From NCBI RefSeq assembly GCF_020144665.1, contig NZ_JAAHBQ010000049.1, forward strand, positions 1-48,252: a DNA stretch of 48,252 nucleotides. Direction: 5' to 3'. Each line of letters starts with the position of its first letter. The stretch's first letter is position 1. Source of the DNA: Oscillatoria salina IIICB1 (GTDB taxonomy: Bacteria > Cyanobacteriota > Cyanobacteriia > Cyanobacteriales > SIO1D9). The notes under the pieces are model-generated. The model ran no database searches. It was not told the origin of the DNA and saw only the letters and a program-made list of their open reading frames with translations. This document shows positions 8,581 to 17,175 of the stretch, one piece after another. The position numbers and the translations under genes were made by a program.

Positions 8581-11199
8581 ATGCAACCAACAAATCCAAA
8601 TCAATTTACTGAAAAAGCCTGGGAAGCAATTGTTCGCACTCCAGATATTGCGAAACAAAATCGCAATCAACAAATTGAAAGCGAACATTTAATGAAGTCT
8701 CTCCTCGAACAAGAGGGACTAGCTACCAGCATTTTTAATAAAGCAGGTGCAAGCGTCCAAAAATGGCGCGATCGCACTGAGGAATTTCTCAATCGTCAGC
8801 CGAAAGTGGCGAATACTAACGGTTCGGTGTATTTAGGGAAAAGTTTAGATACTTTATTAGACCGCGCTGATGGTTATCGCCAAGAATTTGGTGATGAATA
8901 TATTTCTGTCGAACACTTTGTTTTAGGTTATGCCAAAGATGACCGTTTTGGCAAACAATTATTTAAGGAATTTGGCTTAACAGAAAATAAACTGAAGGAA
9001 ATTATTAAAGAAATTCGAGGTAGTCAAAAAGTGACAGATCAAAATCCAGAAGGTAAATACGAAGCATTAGAAAAATACGGTCGCGATTTAACTCAATTGG
9101 CAAAAGAAGGTAAACTAGATCCGGTCATTGGACGCGACGAAGAAATTCGCCGGACAATTCAAATTCTTTCGCGGAGAACGAAGAATAATCCAGTTTTGAT
9201 CGGCGAACCAGGAGTAGGAAAAACCGCAATTGTTGAAGGATTAGCACAACGAATTGTCAGTCGTGATGTGCCAGAATCGTTACGCGATCGCGCTTTAATC
9301 GCCCTTGATATGGGTGCGTTAATTGCTGGTGCAAAATATCGCGGTGAGTTTGAAGAACGCTTAAAAGCAGTTCTCAAAGAAGTTACCGACTCCCAAGGAA
9401 ATATCATCATGTTTATTGATGAAATTCACACCGTTGTCGGTGCTGGTGCAACCCAAGGTGCAATGGATGCGGGTAACTTACTTAAACCAATGTTAGCTCG
9501 TGGCGAACTTCGTTGTATCGGTGCGACGACTTTGGATGAGTATCGCAAGTATATCGAAAAAGATGCTGCTTTAGAACGTCGTTTCCAAGAAGTTTACGTC
9601 GGTGAACCCAACGTCGAAGATACAATCTCGATTTTGCGCGGTTTGAAAGAACGTTATGAAGTTCACCACGGTGTGAAAATCGCGGATAATTCCTTAGTTG
9701 CAGCCGCAGTTTTGTCAAATCGATATATTAGCGATCGCTTTCTTCCTGATAAAGCAATCGACTTGGTAGACGAGTCCGCAGCTAGATTGAAAATGGAGAT
9801 TACCTCCAAACCCGAAGAACTTGACGAAATTGACCGCAAAATTCTTCAGTTAGAAATGGAACGTCTTTCTTTGCAAAAAGAAAACGATCGCGCTTCCCAA
9901 GAAAGGTTATTAAGACTCGAAAAAGAGTTAGCCGACCTCAAGGAACAACAAAGCCAGCTTAACGGACAATGGCAAGCAGAGAAAGAAAATCTCGACCGAA
10001 TTCGCCAAATTAAAGAAAAAATCGACCAAACTAATTTGGAAATTCAACAAGCGGAACGAGATTACGACCTGAATCGCGCTGCGGAATTGCGTTATGGTAA
10101 GTTGACTGACTTACAACGTCAAGCGAAAGAAGCGGAAAATAAGCTGCAAGAAATGCAGACTACGGGTAAATCCTTACTACGTGAAGAAGTTACTGAGTCG
10201 GATATTGCGGAAGTAATTTCCAAATGGACGGGAATCCCAATTTCTAAACTGGTTGAGTCAGAAAAAGAAAAGCTGCTGCATCTCGAAGAAGAATTACATC
10301 AGCGCGTAATTGGACAAGAAGAAGCAGTCACCGCAGTTGCAGATGCAATTCAGCGATCGCGCGCGGGTTTGGCTGACCCCCATCGTCCCACTGCTAGCTT
10401 TATTTTCCTCGGACCTACAGGTGTTGGTAAAACTGAGTTAGCGAAAGCATTAGCAGCGAATCTGTTTGATACCGAAGAAGCTTTAGTTCGCATCGATATG
10501 TCCGAATATATGGAAAAACACGCCGTTTCCCGGCTTTTAGGTGCGCCTCCGGGATACGTCGGTTACGAACAAGGGGGACAACTTTCCGAAGCCATTCGTC
10601 GCCGTCCTTATTCGGTTATTTTATTCGACGAAATCGAAAAAGCCCATGCAGATGTGTTCAATATCATGCTGCAAATCTTGGATGACGGACGCTTAACTGA
10701 TTCCCAAGGTCATGTCGTAGACTTCAAAAATACGATTATCATCATGACCAGTAACATTGGTTCGCAGTATATCCAAGACGTCTCCGGTGACGAGGAAAAA
10801 TACGAAGAAATGCGATCGCGCGTTATGGAAGCAATGCGTAACAGTTTCCGTCCCGAATTTCTCAACCGCATCGACGAAATTATCATCTTCCACAGTTTGG
10901 AAAAATCACAATTGCGCGATATCGTCAAACTGCAAATCAAACATCTCGAAAAACGTTTAGCAGAACAAAAAATCTCTCTCAAACTCGCTGACGATGCCTT
11001 AGAGTATATCGCCGAAATCGGTTACGATCCAGTTTACGGTGCGCGACCTTTAAAACGAGCAGTACAAAGGTATCTGGAAACAGCGATCGCCAAAGCAATT
11101 TTGCGCGGTGAATTTAAAGAAAATGATACTATCTTCGTCGATGTCGAAGACGAAAGATTAGTCTTCAAACGCTTACCAGTTGAGATGTTAACCTCCTAG
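8581..11199 (+). CDS. clpB: ATP-dependent disaggregase ClpB
   Basis: An 872-residue full-length Hsp104/ClpB chaperone that threads aggregated proteins through its hexameric pore together with DnaK/DnaJ/GrpE in the cytoplasm. The order is an N-terminal Clp-N domain (1-150, [19 protein letters not shown]), the first AAA+ domain with Walker A GEPGVGKT (208-215) and [10 protein letters not shown], a coiled-coil middle domain (about 410-530), the second AAA+ domain with Walker A GPTGVGKT (611-618) and [14 protein letters not shown], and the C-terminal domain ending RLPVEMLTS. The M domain separates it from ClpC. No CIRCE site is visible upstream. Confidence 0.95.
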   Translation: MQPTNPNQFTEKAWEAIVRTPDIAKQNRNQQIESEHLMKSLLEQEGLATSIFNKAGASVQKWRDRTEEFLNRQPKVANTNGSVYLGKSLDTLLDRADGYRQEFGDEYISVEHFVLGYAKDDRFGKQLFKEFGLTENKLKEIIKEIRGSQKVTDQNPEGKYEALEKYGRDLTQLAKEGKLDPVIGRDEEIRRTIQILSRRTKNNPVLIGEPGVGKTAIVEGLAQRIVSRDVPESLRDRALIALDMGALIAGAKYRGEFEERLKAVLKEVTDSQGNIIMFIDEIHTVVGAGATQGAMDAGNLLKPMLARGELRCIGATTLDEYRKYIEKDAALERRFQEVYVGEPNVEDTISILRGLKERYEVHHGVKIADNSLVAAAVLSNRYISDRFLPDKAIDLVDESAARLKMEITSKPEELDEIDRKILQLEMERLSLQKENDRASQERLLRLEKELADLKEQQSQLNGQWQAEKENLDRIRQIKEKIDQTNLEIQQAERDYDLNRAAELRYGKLTDLQRQAKEAENKLQEMQTTGKSLLREEVTESDIAEVISKWTGIPISKLVESEKEKLLHLEEELHQRVIGQEEAVTAVADAIQRSRAGLADPHRPTASFIFLGPTGVGKTELAKALAANLFDTEEALVRIDMSEYMEKHAVSRLLGAPPGYVGYEQGGQLSEAIRRRPYSVILFDEIEKAHADVFNIMLQILDDGRLTDSQGHVVDFKNTIIIMTSNIGSQYIQDVSGDEEKYEEMRSRVMEAMRNSFRPEFLNRIDEIIIFHSLEKSQLRDIVKLQIKHLEKRLAEQKISLKLADDALEYIAEIGYDPVYGARPLKRAVQRYLETAIAKAILRGEFKENDTIFVDVEDERLVFKRLPVEMLTS

Positions 11200-11206
11200 A
11201 AACAAT

Positions 11207-11233
11207 CTAGAGACGTTGCAGCAACGTCTCTAG
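11207..11233. repeat. Dispersed palindrome (GTAGAGACGTTG family), copy 2
   Basis: CTAGAGACGTTGC (11207-11219) and GCAACGTCTCTAG (11221-11233) form 13-bp perfect arms around one base, 8 bp after the clpB stop. It is the same family as 6176-6203. In this position it could serve as a transcript-end hairpin for clpB, although no T run follows. Confidence 0.8.
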
Positions 11234-11260
11234 TGTTATTTAATAGTTGAGAGAAAGCCT

Positions 11261-11315
11261 CTACTTCTGTACGGAATCAGCTCTTCTAATCGGTCTTTTG
11301 TGGGTACTTTAAGTA
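11261..11315 (+). pseudogene. Decayed remnant of a PEP-CTERM gene 3' end
   Basis: CTTCTGTACGGAATCAGCTC and the following 25 bases line up with the intact PEP-CTERM coding end at 11927-11980 (TCTGTACCGGAACCAGCTTC and onward), with several substitutions and at least one small deletion. The reading frame is broken. It looks like the remains of a second PEP-CTERM gene or a duplicated tail just upstream of the surviving one. Confidence 0.55.
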
Positions 11316-11455
11316 ATTATTCTTAATTATGTTATTTTGATGAAGCTAATATATTGTTTTGATGAAGTTCTCGATTAAATATTTACTCGGAAAAAGACGA
11401 TTGTTATACTCGGCATAATAGTGAAAACACTAAGTCGAAGGAAGTAAATTCTCTG

Positions 11456-12025
11456 ATGAAGACTCCACTTACTAAAATCGCTTTTGCTGCTGCTACTGGT
11501 ACTGTCCTCAGCTTAGGAGCAATAGCTAACTCTGCTGAAGCTGCTAGCTTCAACTTTTCCTACACCCTACAAAACGGAGATATCCTCAGTGGGATGTTAG
11601 AAGGGGAAGTCCAAGCAGATAATGATACAGTTATTGTTTCGGAAATTAGTATGGCTAGCTTCAATGATGTACTCGGTCCGGAACTAACATTAATTGAATC
11701 TTTCTTTGAATTTTTGACAGGAACTCCTGGAGTCCCAACTGTTAGCTTCAGTGGTTCGGTAATGGATATTATTGCCTGCGGGACTTCAAATTGTTCCGAT
11801 GGTTTCCTATTTGAGGGTAGCGGTAGCCTTTTCGGTACTCCTGCCTACTCTAGTGGTTTTTCCTATGGCAATACTTTTGACAATTATAACCCAGAAAGAT
11901 GGCAGCTTACTGCGAAAAATGTTACTTCTGTACCGGAACCAGCTTCTCTATTAGGTCTTTTAGCTGTGGGTGCTTTGGGGATTGCTTCTCATCGGAAAGG
12001 TAGTAAGCTGAAAAAGGCTGAATAA
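11456..12025 (+). CDS. PEP-CTERM sorting domain protein
   Basis: A 189-residue exported protein. A signal peptide occupies residues 1-29 (KIAFAAATGTVLSLGAIANS, AEA cleavage region). The C-terminus carries the PEP-CTERM sorting signal: VPEPAS, a hydrophobic helix LLGLLAVGALGIAS and a basic tail HRKGSKLKK. Such proteins are processed by exosortase at the membrane and released to the surface or exopolysaccharide. The middle (FNFSYTLQNGDILSGMLEGE) resembles the beta-rich, poorly conserved part common in cyanobacterial PEP-CTERM proteins; its specific function is unknown. The decayed remnant 140 bp upstream suggests a former tandem family. Confidence 0.85.
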   Translation: MKTPLTKIAFAAATGTVLSLGAIANSAEAASFNFSYTLQNGDILSGMLEGEVQADNDTVIVSEISMASFNDVLGPELTLIESFFEFLTGTPGVPTVSFSGSVMDIIACGTSNCSDGFLFEGSGSLFGTPAYSSGFSYGNTFDNYNPERWQLTAKNVTSVPEPASLLGLLAVGALGIASHRKGSKLKKAE

Positions 12026-12041
12026 TAAATTTTTCTTAATT

Positions 12042-12168
12042 ATATCAAATCCGGTTAATCAGTCATATAGCGGGCAAGATGCCCGCACTAGGCGAAATGG
12101 TTTAATATTGTAGTGCAACCATCTTGGTCGCTCTTTTTATTCTATGGTCATTCTTCCGGATTTGATAT
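12042..12168. mobile_element. MITE-like element with 13-bp terminal inverted repeats
   Basis: ATATCAAATCCGG (12042-12054) and CCGGATTTGATAT (12156-12168) are perfect 13-bp terminal inverted repeats of a 127-bp segment with no coding capacity. Inside is a strong hairpin GCGGGCA-AGA-TGCCCGC (12070-12086) and a TGTAGTGC-type repeat (12109-12132) related to a fragment at 16681-16704. Size and structure fit a non-autonomous miniature transposable element between the PEP-CTERM gene and cas6. No clear target-site duplication is visible. Confidence 0.6.
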
Positions 12169-12195
12169 TACTTTAATAATTCTCAATTTCGCTTA

Positions 12196-13293
12196 TCAAC
12201 TATTTAAAGCTTTGCGGGCAATTTTCGCGTAAGTTTTCACAGTTTCATAAGACATATCTAACTCTAAAGCAATATTTTTTAAAGATTCTCCTCGTTCTTG
12301 TCTAGCTAAAATCGTCGCTCTCGTTTGACAGACATTTAAAGCGCGCGTTCCGCCCGTTCGCTTTTGAGTTTTTAGTAAGTTGGTAGTTAATTCTTCAATC
12401 CGTTGTGCTAATTGAGTTTCTACTGCTAAACTTTCAATTGACGGAGTATTTTCTGTCCAACTGAGTTTAGTTCGTCCTAAGCCAAAAGTGGTTTTATGTC
12501 CGGTTCCGCAGTAAGGTGCGAGTTGTCCTAGTGCAGAAAAAAGATCGACAAATTCTGGTTGTTCAAAAGCAGCTTTTGCGAGACTATATTCGATTGCACC
12601 CACAAAACCTGTAACTGTTCCTCGCTTTCCCGCAGCTACTTTAGTTGTCTGTAATTGATGGCGATTAATTAAGACATATTCGTCTATCCAGTCGAGAAAT
12701 TCATCTTGGGGATAAGGTAAGTTAGAAAAGTCGTTCCAGCGTCGTAAATAACTGTGAAAAACGTTTCTCGGTAAGGGTAGGGGAAAGTGATGTTTTTTGC
12801 GTCGAAAGCTGGTAGGAGAAATAAAGCTGAGATTGAGAGATTTCAGTGTTTTGCTGGATAATAAATGTTGGTAGGTAGTGGGAGGATTGGCGATCGCTAC
12901 TTGTATAATTTCTAAAGGCGCGCTGCGTAAGTCGATGGTTGCAGGTACTTTTTCTAACCATTTTTTCAGCCACTCGACTAGTTCCACTGAAAGGGCGTTT
13001 ACATACCAACGATAAGTTTGCTTTGATTTTAGCTGTAACTGTTTCCCTTGAGTATTGATTTCTCCTTCTAAATCGGAAATTGTAAAAGGTTTTTCTGATT
13101 GTCCATCGTGGAGATATTGAGATAGTTGCGGATTTAATTGACGCACTTGGTCTAAAAACCAAGCGTGCAAACCGATTGTATACTGAGGAAATAAAGTTGC
13201 GTTGGTTTGGGGTACAACTGACAAAACTAACCCGACTAGCTCGGTTTGCTCCGACCAAGTAAGATTAGTTAGGGAGGTTTTGGTTTGCGCCAT
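12196..13293 (-). CDS. cas6: CRISPR endoribonuclease Cas6 with C-terminal helix-turn-helix
   Basis: A 365-residue protein. Residues 1-280 are a Cas6 RAMP protein that cuts the CRISPR precursor RNA in each repeat: the early helix GLHAWFLDQV holds a candidate general base His43, followed by a second ferredoxin-like half with GTVTGFVGAIEYSL and the glycine-rich loop CGTGHKTTFGLGRTKL (262-277). Residues about 320-362 are not usual for Cas6: RATILARQERGESLKNIALE followed by LDMSYETVKTYAKIA reads as a LuxR/sigma-region-4-like DNA-binding helix-turn-helix. It may autoregulate the locus. It is the last gene of the minus-strand operon, 167 bp after the WYL gene. Confidence 0.85.
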   Translation of the reverse strand: MAQTKTSLTNLTWSEQTELVGLVLSVVPQTNATLFPQYTIGLHAWFLDQVRQLNPQLSQYLHDGQSEKPFTISDLEGEINTQGKQLQLKSKQTYRWYVNALSVELVEWLKKWLEKVPATIDLRSAPLEIIQVAIANPPTTYQHLLSSKTLKSLNLSFISPTSFRRKKHHFPLPLPRNVFHSYLRRWNDFSNLPYPQDEFLDWIDEYVLINRHQLQTTKVAAGKRGTVTGFVGAIEYSLAKAAFEQPEFVDLFSALGQLAPYCGTGHKTTFGLGRTKLSWTENTPSIESLAVETQLAQRIEELTTNLLKTQKRTGGTRALNVCQTRATILARQERGESLKNIALELDMSYETVKTYAKIARKALNS

Positions 13294-13460
13294 TGAAACT
13301 GGAAAAGATAGTTGACACTCTCCTATCAGAGCTTAGCTTGACGGGAGATTCTTGTATCAGTTTAACAGTTTCAGTACCATTCCTAGAAAAGTTGCCGACA
13401 AATTTTCTTGATAGAAAAGGATACTTCCACAAGAAATTCGCTCTTGTTTTTGACAACCAG

Positions 13461-14906
13461 CTATAGTTGATAATTAGATAATTCTTGGTTAGCTTCCCTG
13501 GCGAGAGTTTTCCGTAAAGAGATAGGTGCAATTACTTCTCCATTTGGTCGCCATTCGCGCAAACGCATCAAAACGTTAATATCTTCGGTGCGTATCCAGG
13601 CTTGGTAGTAAGCATCGTTAGGATCTCGTTGTAAGATTATTTTAATGATTTCTTGACACTGTTGGGGGTCAGAAATTTCTCGATTAATTAATGATCCTAA
13701 GTTGCTATAGTCAATTGCTTTAAAAGTTGGATGTCGAAAAGTATTTTCCACGTACCAACGTGCAAATTTAGCTGGAAAACGCAAAATTAGCAGTTCGCAA
13801 GGAAGATAAAAGTTAAATCCCCAAGCTTCGTCTAATTTATGCTTGATGTATTCGGGAGTAGGTAATTGATGGTTATTTTTTAGTTGTTGAAGAGGTCGAG
13901 GAATTTGGGGATCTTCCCAAGGGATGATTTTTAACTGAGGAGAAACGAAGCGATCGAGACGATAGTTGTGCCAGCCTATTTTACCATCGGGATTTTGTCC
14001 GTAGGCACTGAGATATTTGGCGCGGCTGAGGTAGTGTAAACAAACAGGATAAGTGGTGACGGTGATTTTGGTTTCAGTTTTGGCTACCCAAGTTTCAAAC
14101 TGAATAACTCCACCGGAGGGATGATGCCAAAGTTCTTCAAGTTGTTGTTGATAGTTATCTACTTGGTCTTGTTTTTCAGAGGTAAGAATGTAGTTAAGGT
14201 GAATAAAAATACGCTGTTTTGGTTCTTGGTAACGTTGTTTTGGTATAGTTTCTGTAAGTTGTTGCCAAAGTGAGTCGATGGCGATCGCTAAACTTGGTTG
14301 AATAAATGAAACTGATTCTAACACGCGCAATAGTTCCCAAGCTTGGTTTGTCGTAAGCCGATCGAGTTGCAGTTTCGTCTCAAGTGGAAGAGGAGGAGTG
14401 GGACATTCTTCAACAGGTATGCAACGATATTTCCCTTGGTTGGGAATTTGTAACCAACCGAGTTGAGACAAATGTTTGAGGTCGTCGCGGAGGGTACGAT
14501 GAACGGTAGCAAAAGGATGTTCTTCGAGATTTTGCTGTAATTCTACTGAGGTTAATCCAGTCATCGAGATTACTTCTGTTTGCCATTGTAAGGTATTCAG
14601 GTTGCTATGGTGAGCAAAAAGTAAATCTGACATCGACTGATGACAGATACATTTATGGTCCCAACAACGCTGAGTCATTTCGGCTGCGGTTAGGCGATCG
14701 CTGGTAGGATGACTAGAGGCGAAAAGAATTTCCCGTAGTCGCGGATAAGTGAATGTTTGCGGTAATTTACTCGCCCAATTAGTTTTTTCGCTATAAAGTA
14801 AGTTTACCAGCTTCCACAGACGCACCGAACGTTGCAAGCGGTTTGCTAGTTGTCCTGCGGCTAGCCATTGTAAGATTTGTGGTGTTGGGAGATAGCGATC
14901 GCTCAA
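13461..14906 (-). CDS. WYL-type CRISPR-associated regulator, TIGR03985-like
   Basis: A 481-residue protein. Residues about 110-165 look like a winged helix (TSVELQQNLEEHPFATVHRT, DDLKHLSQLGWL). Residues about 265-330 resemble a WYL-type ligand-binding domain (HYLSRAKYLSAYGQ, KIGWHNYRLDRFVSP). Its length and place beside cas genes match the cyanobacterial TIGR03985 family, which I recall rather than computed. Such proteins are thought to control CRISPR transcription in response to a nucleotide-like ligand. The frame starts at TTG 14906 (MSDRYLPTPQ). A cysteine cluster, CWDHKCICH (81-89), could bind metal. It lies between the unknown 216-residue gene and cas6. Confidence 0.7.
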   Translation of the reverse strand: MSDRYLPTPQILQWLAAGQLANRLQRSVRLWKLVNLLYSEKTNWASKLPQTFTYPRLREILFASSHPTSDRLTAAEMTQRCWDHKCICHQSMSDLLFAHHSNLNTLQWQTEVISMTGLTSVELQQNLEEHPFATVHRTLRDDLKHLSQLGWLQIPNQGKYRCIPVEECPTPPLPLETKLQLDRLTTNQAWELLRVLESVSFIQPSLAIAIDSLWQQLTETIPKQRYQEPKQRIFIHLNYILTSEKQDQVDNYQQQLEELWHHPSGGVIQFETWVAKTETKITVTTYPVCLHYLSRAKYLSAYGQNPDGKIGWHNYRLDRFVSPQLKIIPWEDPQIPRPLQQLKNNHQLPTPEYIKHKLDEAWGFNFYLPCELLILRFPAKFARWYVENTFRHPTFKAIDYSNLGSLINREISDPQQCQEIIKIILQRDPNDAYYQAWIRTEDINVLMRLREWRPNGEVIAPISLRKTLAREANQELSNYQL

Positions 14907-14976
14907 TTTTTTGTCAAGTTACTGAGATAGTTCAGATCGATTGTAGAAGATTTGAAGCTAAAAATCTCACATTTTT

Positions 14977-15627
14977 TTAGGAAATCTTTTTGATAAATTT
15001 AACTTTCTTCGGTTTTTCATTATTAAGTTCTATAATTTCTACTTTAACTTTCTCACCTACTGCTAAATTATCATACTCTCTCGGTTCTTTTTGAGAGAGT
15101 TTAATTGTTCCATATATTTGGTAGGTTACTTTGTTCCCTTTAGTTTTATTAGTTATCTCCGCTTCAATAATTTGTCCCTCAGCGAAACCTACCTCCTCTA
15201 ACACTTCCGCAATTTTTGCTTGACGAGTAGAAATATTCTCCGGAATGTTAGACTGTTCAATTGATCCTTTTAATTCTCCTAGAGGTACAGAATTTTGGTA
15301 ATATTTAGTTAAGCGAAATGCCCAACCGAGAATTTGCAGCATCACCTCAACATTGTCTTGATACCCTCGCAGATTTTCGCGACAAATTGCTTCCATACTA
15401 CGGTAATAATCAAGAGTACGCCCACTATGACCAATTTTACGTCCATTTCTAGCTAGAGTTTGGAGATAGTCGAAAAAATTTTTTCCAGCATTCTCCTTAT
15501 TTTGGGAAAAGCGCAAATACGCGATCGCCTTTTTTAACTCATTCTCATCCACCTCTTTTAAAACTAACTTTTGCGCCATATTGTGAGCAACTTGCCACTG
15601 AATTTCGTTTAAATCTACCGTCATCAT
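14977..15627 (-). CDS. Unrecognised CRISPR-operon protein, helical N-half plus beta-rich C-half
   Basis: A 216-residue protein I cannot assign. Residues 1-125 are predominantly helical and charged (AIAYLRFSQNKENAGKNFFD, then YLQTLARNGRKIGHSGRTLD), loosely like a small-subunit (Cas11-type) bundle. Residues about 135-216 are strand-rich and basic (GQIIEAEITNKTKGNKVTYQ, EYDNLAVGEKVKVEII, KPKKVKFIKKIS), resembling an OB/S1-like RNA-binding fold. The stop of the preceding RAMP gene directly abuts its start (TAA-ATG-ATG), so the two are translationally coupled and it very likely works with the effector complex. A Cas11-like gene already exists at 20198, so this would be a second helical subunit or an accessory RNA-binding factor. 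Confidence 0.6.
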   Translation of the reverse strand: MMTVDLNEIQWQVAHNMAQKLVLKEVDENELKKAIAYLRFSQNKENAGKNFFDYLQTLARNGRKIGHSGRTLDYYRSMEAICRENLRGYQDNVEVMLQILGWAFRLTKYYQNSVPLGELKGSIEQSNIPENISTRQAKIAEVLEEVGFAEGQIIEAEITNKTKGNKVTYQIYGTIKLSQKEPREYDNLAVGEKVKVEIIELNNEKPKKVKFIKKIS

Positions 15628-16653
15628 TTAATATAATCCTCTAGGTGCTTCCCGATTTGTCGGATACTGCAAAATTTTCTGAACTTGCTGTAATTGTTCG
15701 GCGTGAATTAGTTCCTGATGTGCTGCTTTAATCGCCTTCTGCATATATTTATCCAAATCTTGACCTATCATTGGTTCATCTGAAGAATTATATGTGAGAT
15801 AGCGCGATTTCATAGCTTCATATTTATCTAATTCTGTCACCTCTGTTGTCATTGTACCCATCCCAATTGGCTTACCACCACCTACTTTTAAAGCCAAAGG
15901 ATTCTTCGTATCTTGTCCCAGAATAACCAACAAAGTCCCTAACTCCGCCAAAGTTAAATTCTTAAACCTTAACTTAGTCGTAAACAGCACTTTTTTCCCA
16001 GCCTGTTGTACCGGAATACCTTGTTGTTTTCCCGCATCAATAGCTTGTTGAGCATGATAGTAAAACTTCCGTCCCGGTGGGTTAAAATACTTTTTACGTT
16101 CATCAGGACGAGGACGATATAAAGAAGGCATAAAACCGACGCTATTAGCAACTTCAACACACTCCGCATCTGTAAATTGTATCAATCCTTGCCAATCTAA
16201 TGCACCAAATACCCGACTAGCAGGACAAAGGTCATTAAATACCCGACTAGCAGGACAAAGACGATTTTTATTTTGACACGGAAGATGTTCTCTCGGAATT
16301 TTATTTTTATATTTCTTAGTTACAACTGCTAAAGTGCTATTGGTAATTGCTTCATAAACTGAACGAACTACTCCTTTCAAAGAACTACCTGGAATTAGTA
16401 ACTTTTTACCGTCACTTTGCATCATTTCCTTAATTAGAGAAATTCCATTTTGTCCGATATCTTTCCCCATCACTACTACCCCAGTCGCAACGTGCAAAGC
16501 AGTTTCTACTGTTAAATTTAACGACAAACAGCCGTGAACTCTGTCAGCCGAATATTTATGCTGTCCCGCAGGCTTTTTTAACTGAGGTTTTTCCTTGGGG
16601 AAAGGAACTATTTCGTAAGGTTTCGGTGAAATATTTTGCTGATTATTATTCAT
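15628..16653 (-). CDS. RAMP-superfamily CRISPR protein, TIGR03986-like
   Basis: A 341-residue Cas7/RAMP-type protein. The typical RAMP fingerprints are LHVATGVVVMG, the LLIPGSSLKGVVRSVYEAI helix (85-103), CPASRVFGALDW, and the glycine loop KVGGGKPIGMGTM near residue 260. It would form part of the crRNA-binding backbone. I see no aspartate at the place used by Csm3-type slicers, so it may be structural. A perfect 24-bp repeat at 16207-16230 and 16237-16260 duplicates the CPASRVF motif in frame within a 30-bp tandem duplication. It is coupled to the 216-residue gene; an 85-bp gap upstream contains a repeat fragment. Confidence 0.75.
   Translation of the reverse strand: MNNNQQNISPKPYEIVPFPKEKPQLKKPAGQHKYSADRVHGCLSLNLTVETALHVATGVVVMGKDIGQNGISLIKEMMQSDGKKLLIPGSSLKGVVRSVYEAITNSTLAVVTKKYKNKIPREHLPCQNKNRLCPASRVFNDLCPASRVFGALDWQGLIQFTDAECVEVANSVGFMPSLYRPRPDERKKYFNPPGRKFYYHAQQAIDAGKQQGIPVQQAGKKVLFTTKLRFKNLTLAELGTLLVILGQDTKNPLALKVGGGKPIGMGTMTTEVTELDKYEAMKSRYLTYNSSDEPMIGQDLDKYMQKAIKAAHQELIHAEQLQQVQKILQYPTNREAPRGLY
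16207..16260. repeat. In-frame 30-bp tandem duplication inside the TIGR03986-like RAMP gene
   Basis: The 24 bases at 16207-16230 recur exactly at 16237-16260, a period of 30 bp. The protein therefore reads LCPASRVFND followed by LCPASRVFGA. Because 30 is a multiple of three, the frame survives. The exact identity implies a recent event. Confidence 0.95.
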
Positions 16654-16680
16654 GATTTTTTCCTACACTCTGAAAGTTGT

Positions 16681-16704
16681 TGTAGTGCGATTGTCTCGCC
16701 CGCT
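16681..16704. repeat. TGTAGTGC-type repeat fragment in the cas operon
   Basis: TGTAGTGCGATTGTCTCGCC and the next four bases (CGCT) in the 85-bp gap between the Csx19-like and TIGR03986-like genes resemble part of the MITE-like element at 12109-12132. This suggests an old insertion inside the operon. Confidence 0.5.
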
Positions 16705-16738
16705 AATTTTGCTCATTTAGGCTATTTATTAACATCAA

Positions 16739-17164
16739 CTAAGCTATAGTCAGTGCCACAAAATGCACCGTCTTTGTCTCAGTATCTAGAAAATAACGTT
16801 GTGCTATGTTAACGTTACCAACATCAACTACTTTTGGCAAGCGTGTTTCTGTTGGGGGATAAACACGCCCAGGTAGCTGTTGATACTCCCATTTTTTTCC
16901 TATTAATTGAAATCCAGTTTCTTCATTTTTAGAACTCAACACCAAAACATTGAAACAATCTTTTTTCCACTGCCAACGCAATTCTCGCACTGAATCAAAC
17001 ATCTGTCCTTCGGGAGAAAGTTTGTCTGGTAATTCAGTTGCAAACTTACTAATTTGATGCGCCCAGCGAAAACAATAGTAACTCGATTCAGTTGCAAATT
17101 GAAGCAACAAGTTTTTCAATTCTGCTTCCGTCAAGTTATCGCATTTTCCCACAAAAGCATTCAC
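16739..17164 (-). CDS. csx19: Small type III-D accessory protein, Csx19/TIGR03984-like
   Basis: A 141-residue protein without transmembrane or signal features. ELPDKLSPEGQMFDSVRELR followed by WQWKKDCFNVLVLSSKNEE and GFQLIGKKWEYQQL fits the TIGR03984/Csx19 pattern as I remember it: a small alpha/beta protein found only beside Csx10-containing type III-D systems. Its role in the complex is not established. It follows the 310-residue RAMP gene with an 11-bp gap, so it is in the same operon. The symbol is tentative; I could not run a profile search. Confidence 0.55.
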   Translation of the reverse strand: MNAFVGKCDNLTEAELKNLLLQFATESSYYCFRWAHQISKFATELPDKLSPEGQMFDSVRELRWQWKKDCFNVLVLSSKNEETGFQLIGKKWEYQQLPGRVYPPTETRLPKVVDVGNVNIAQRYFLDTETKTVHFVALTIA

Positions 17165-17175
17165 GCTGCTACTCC

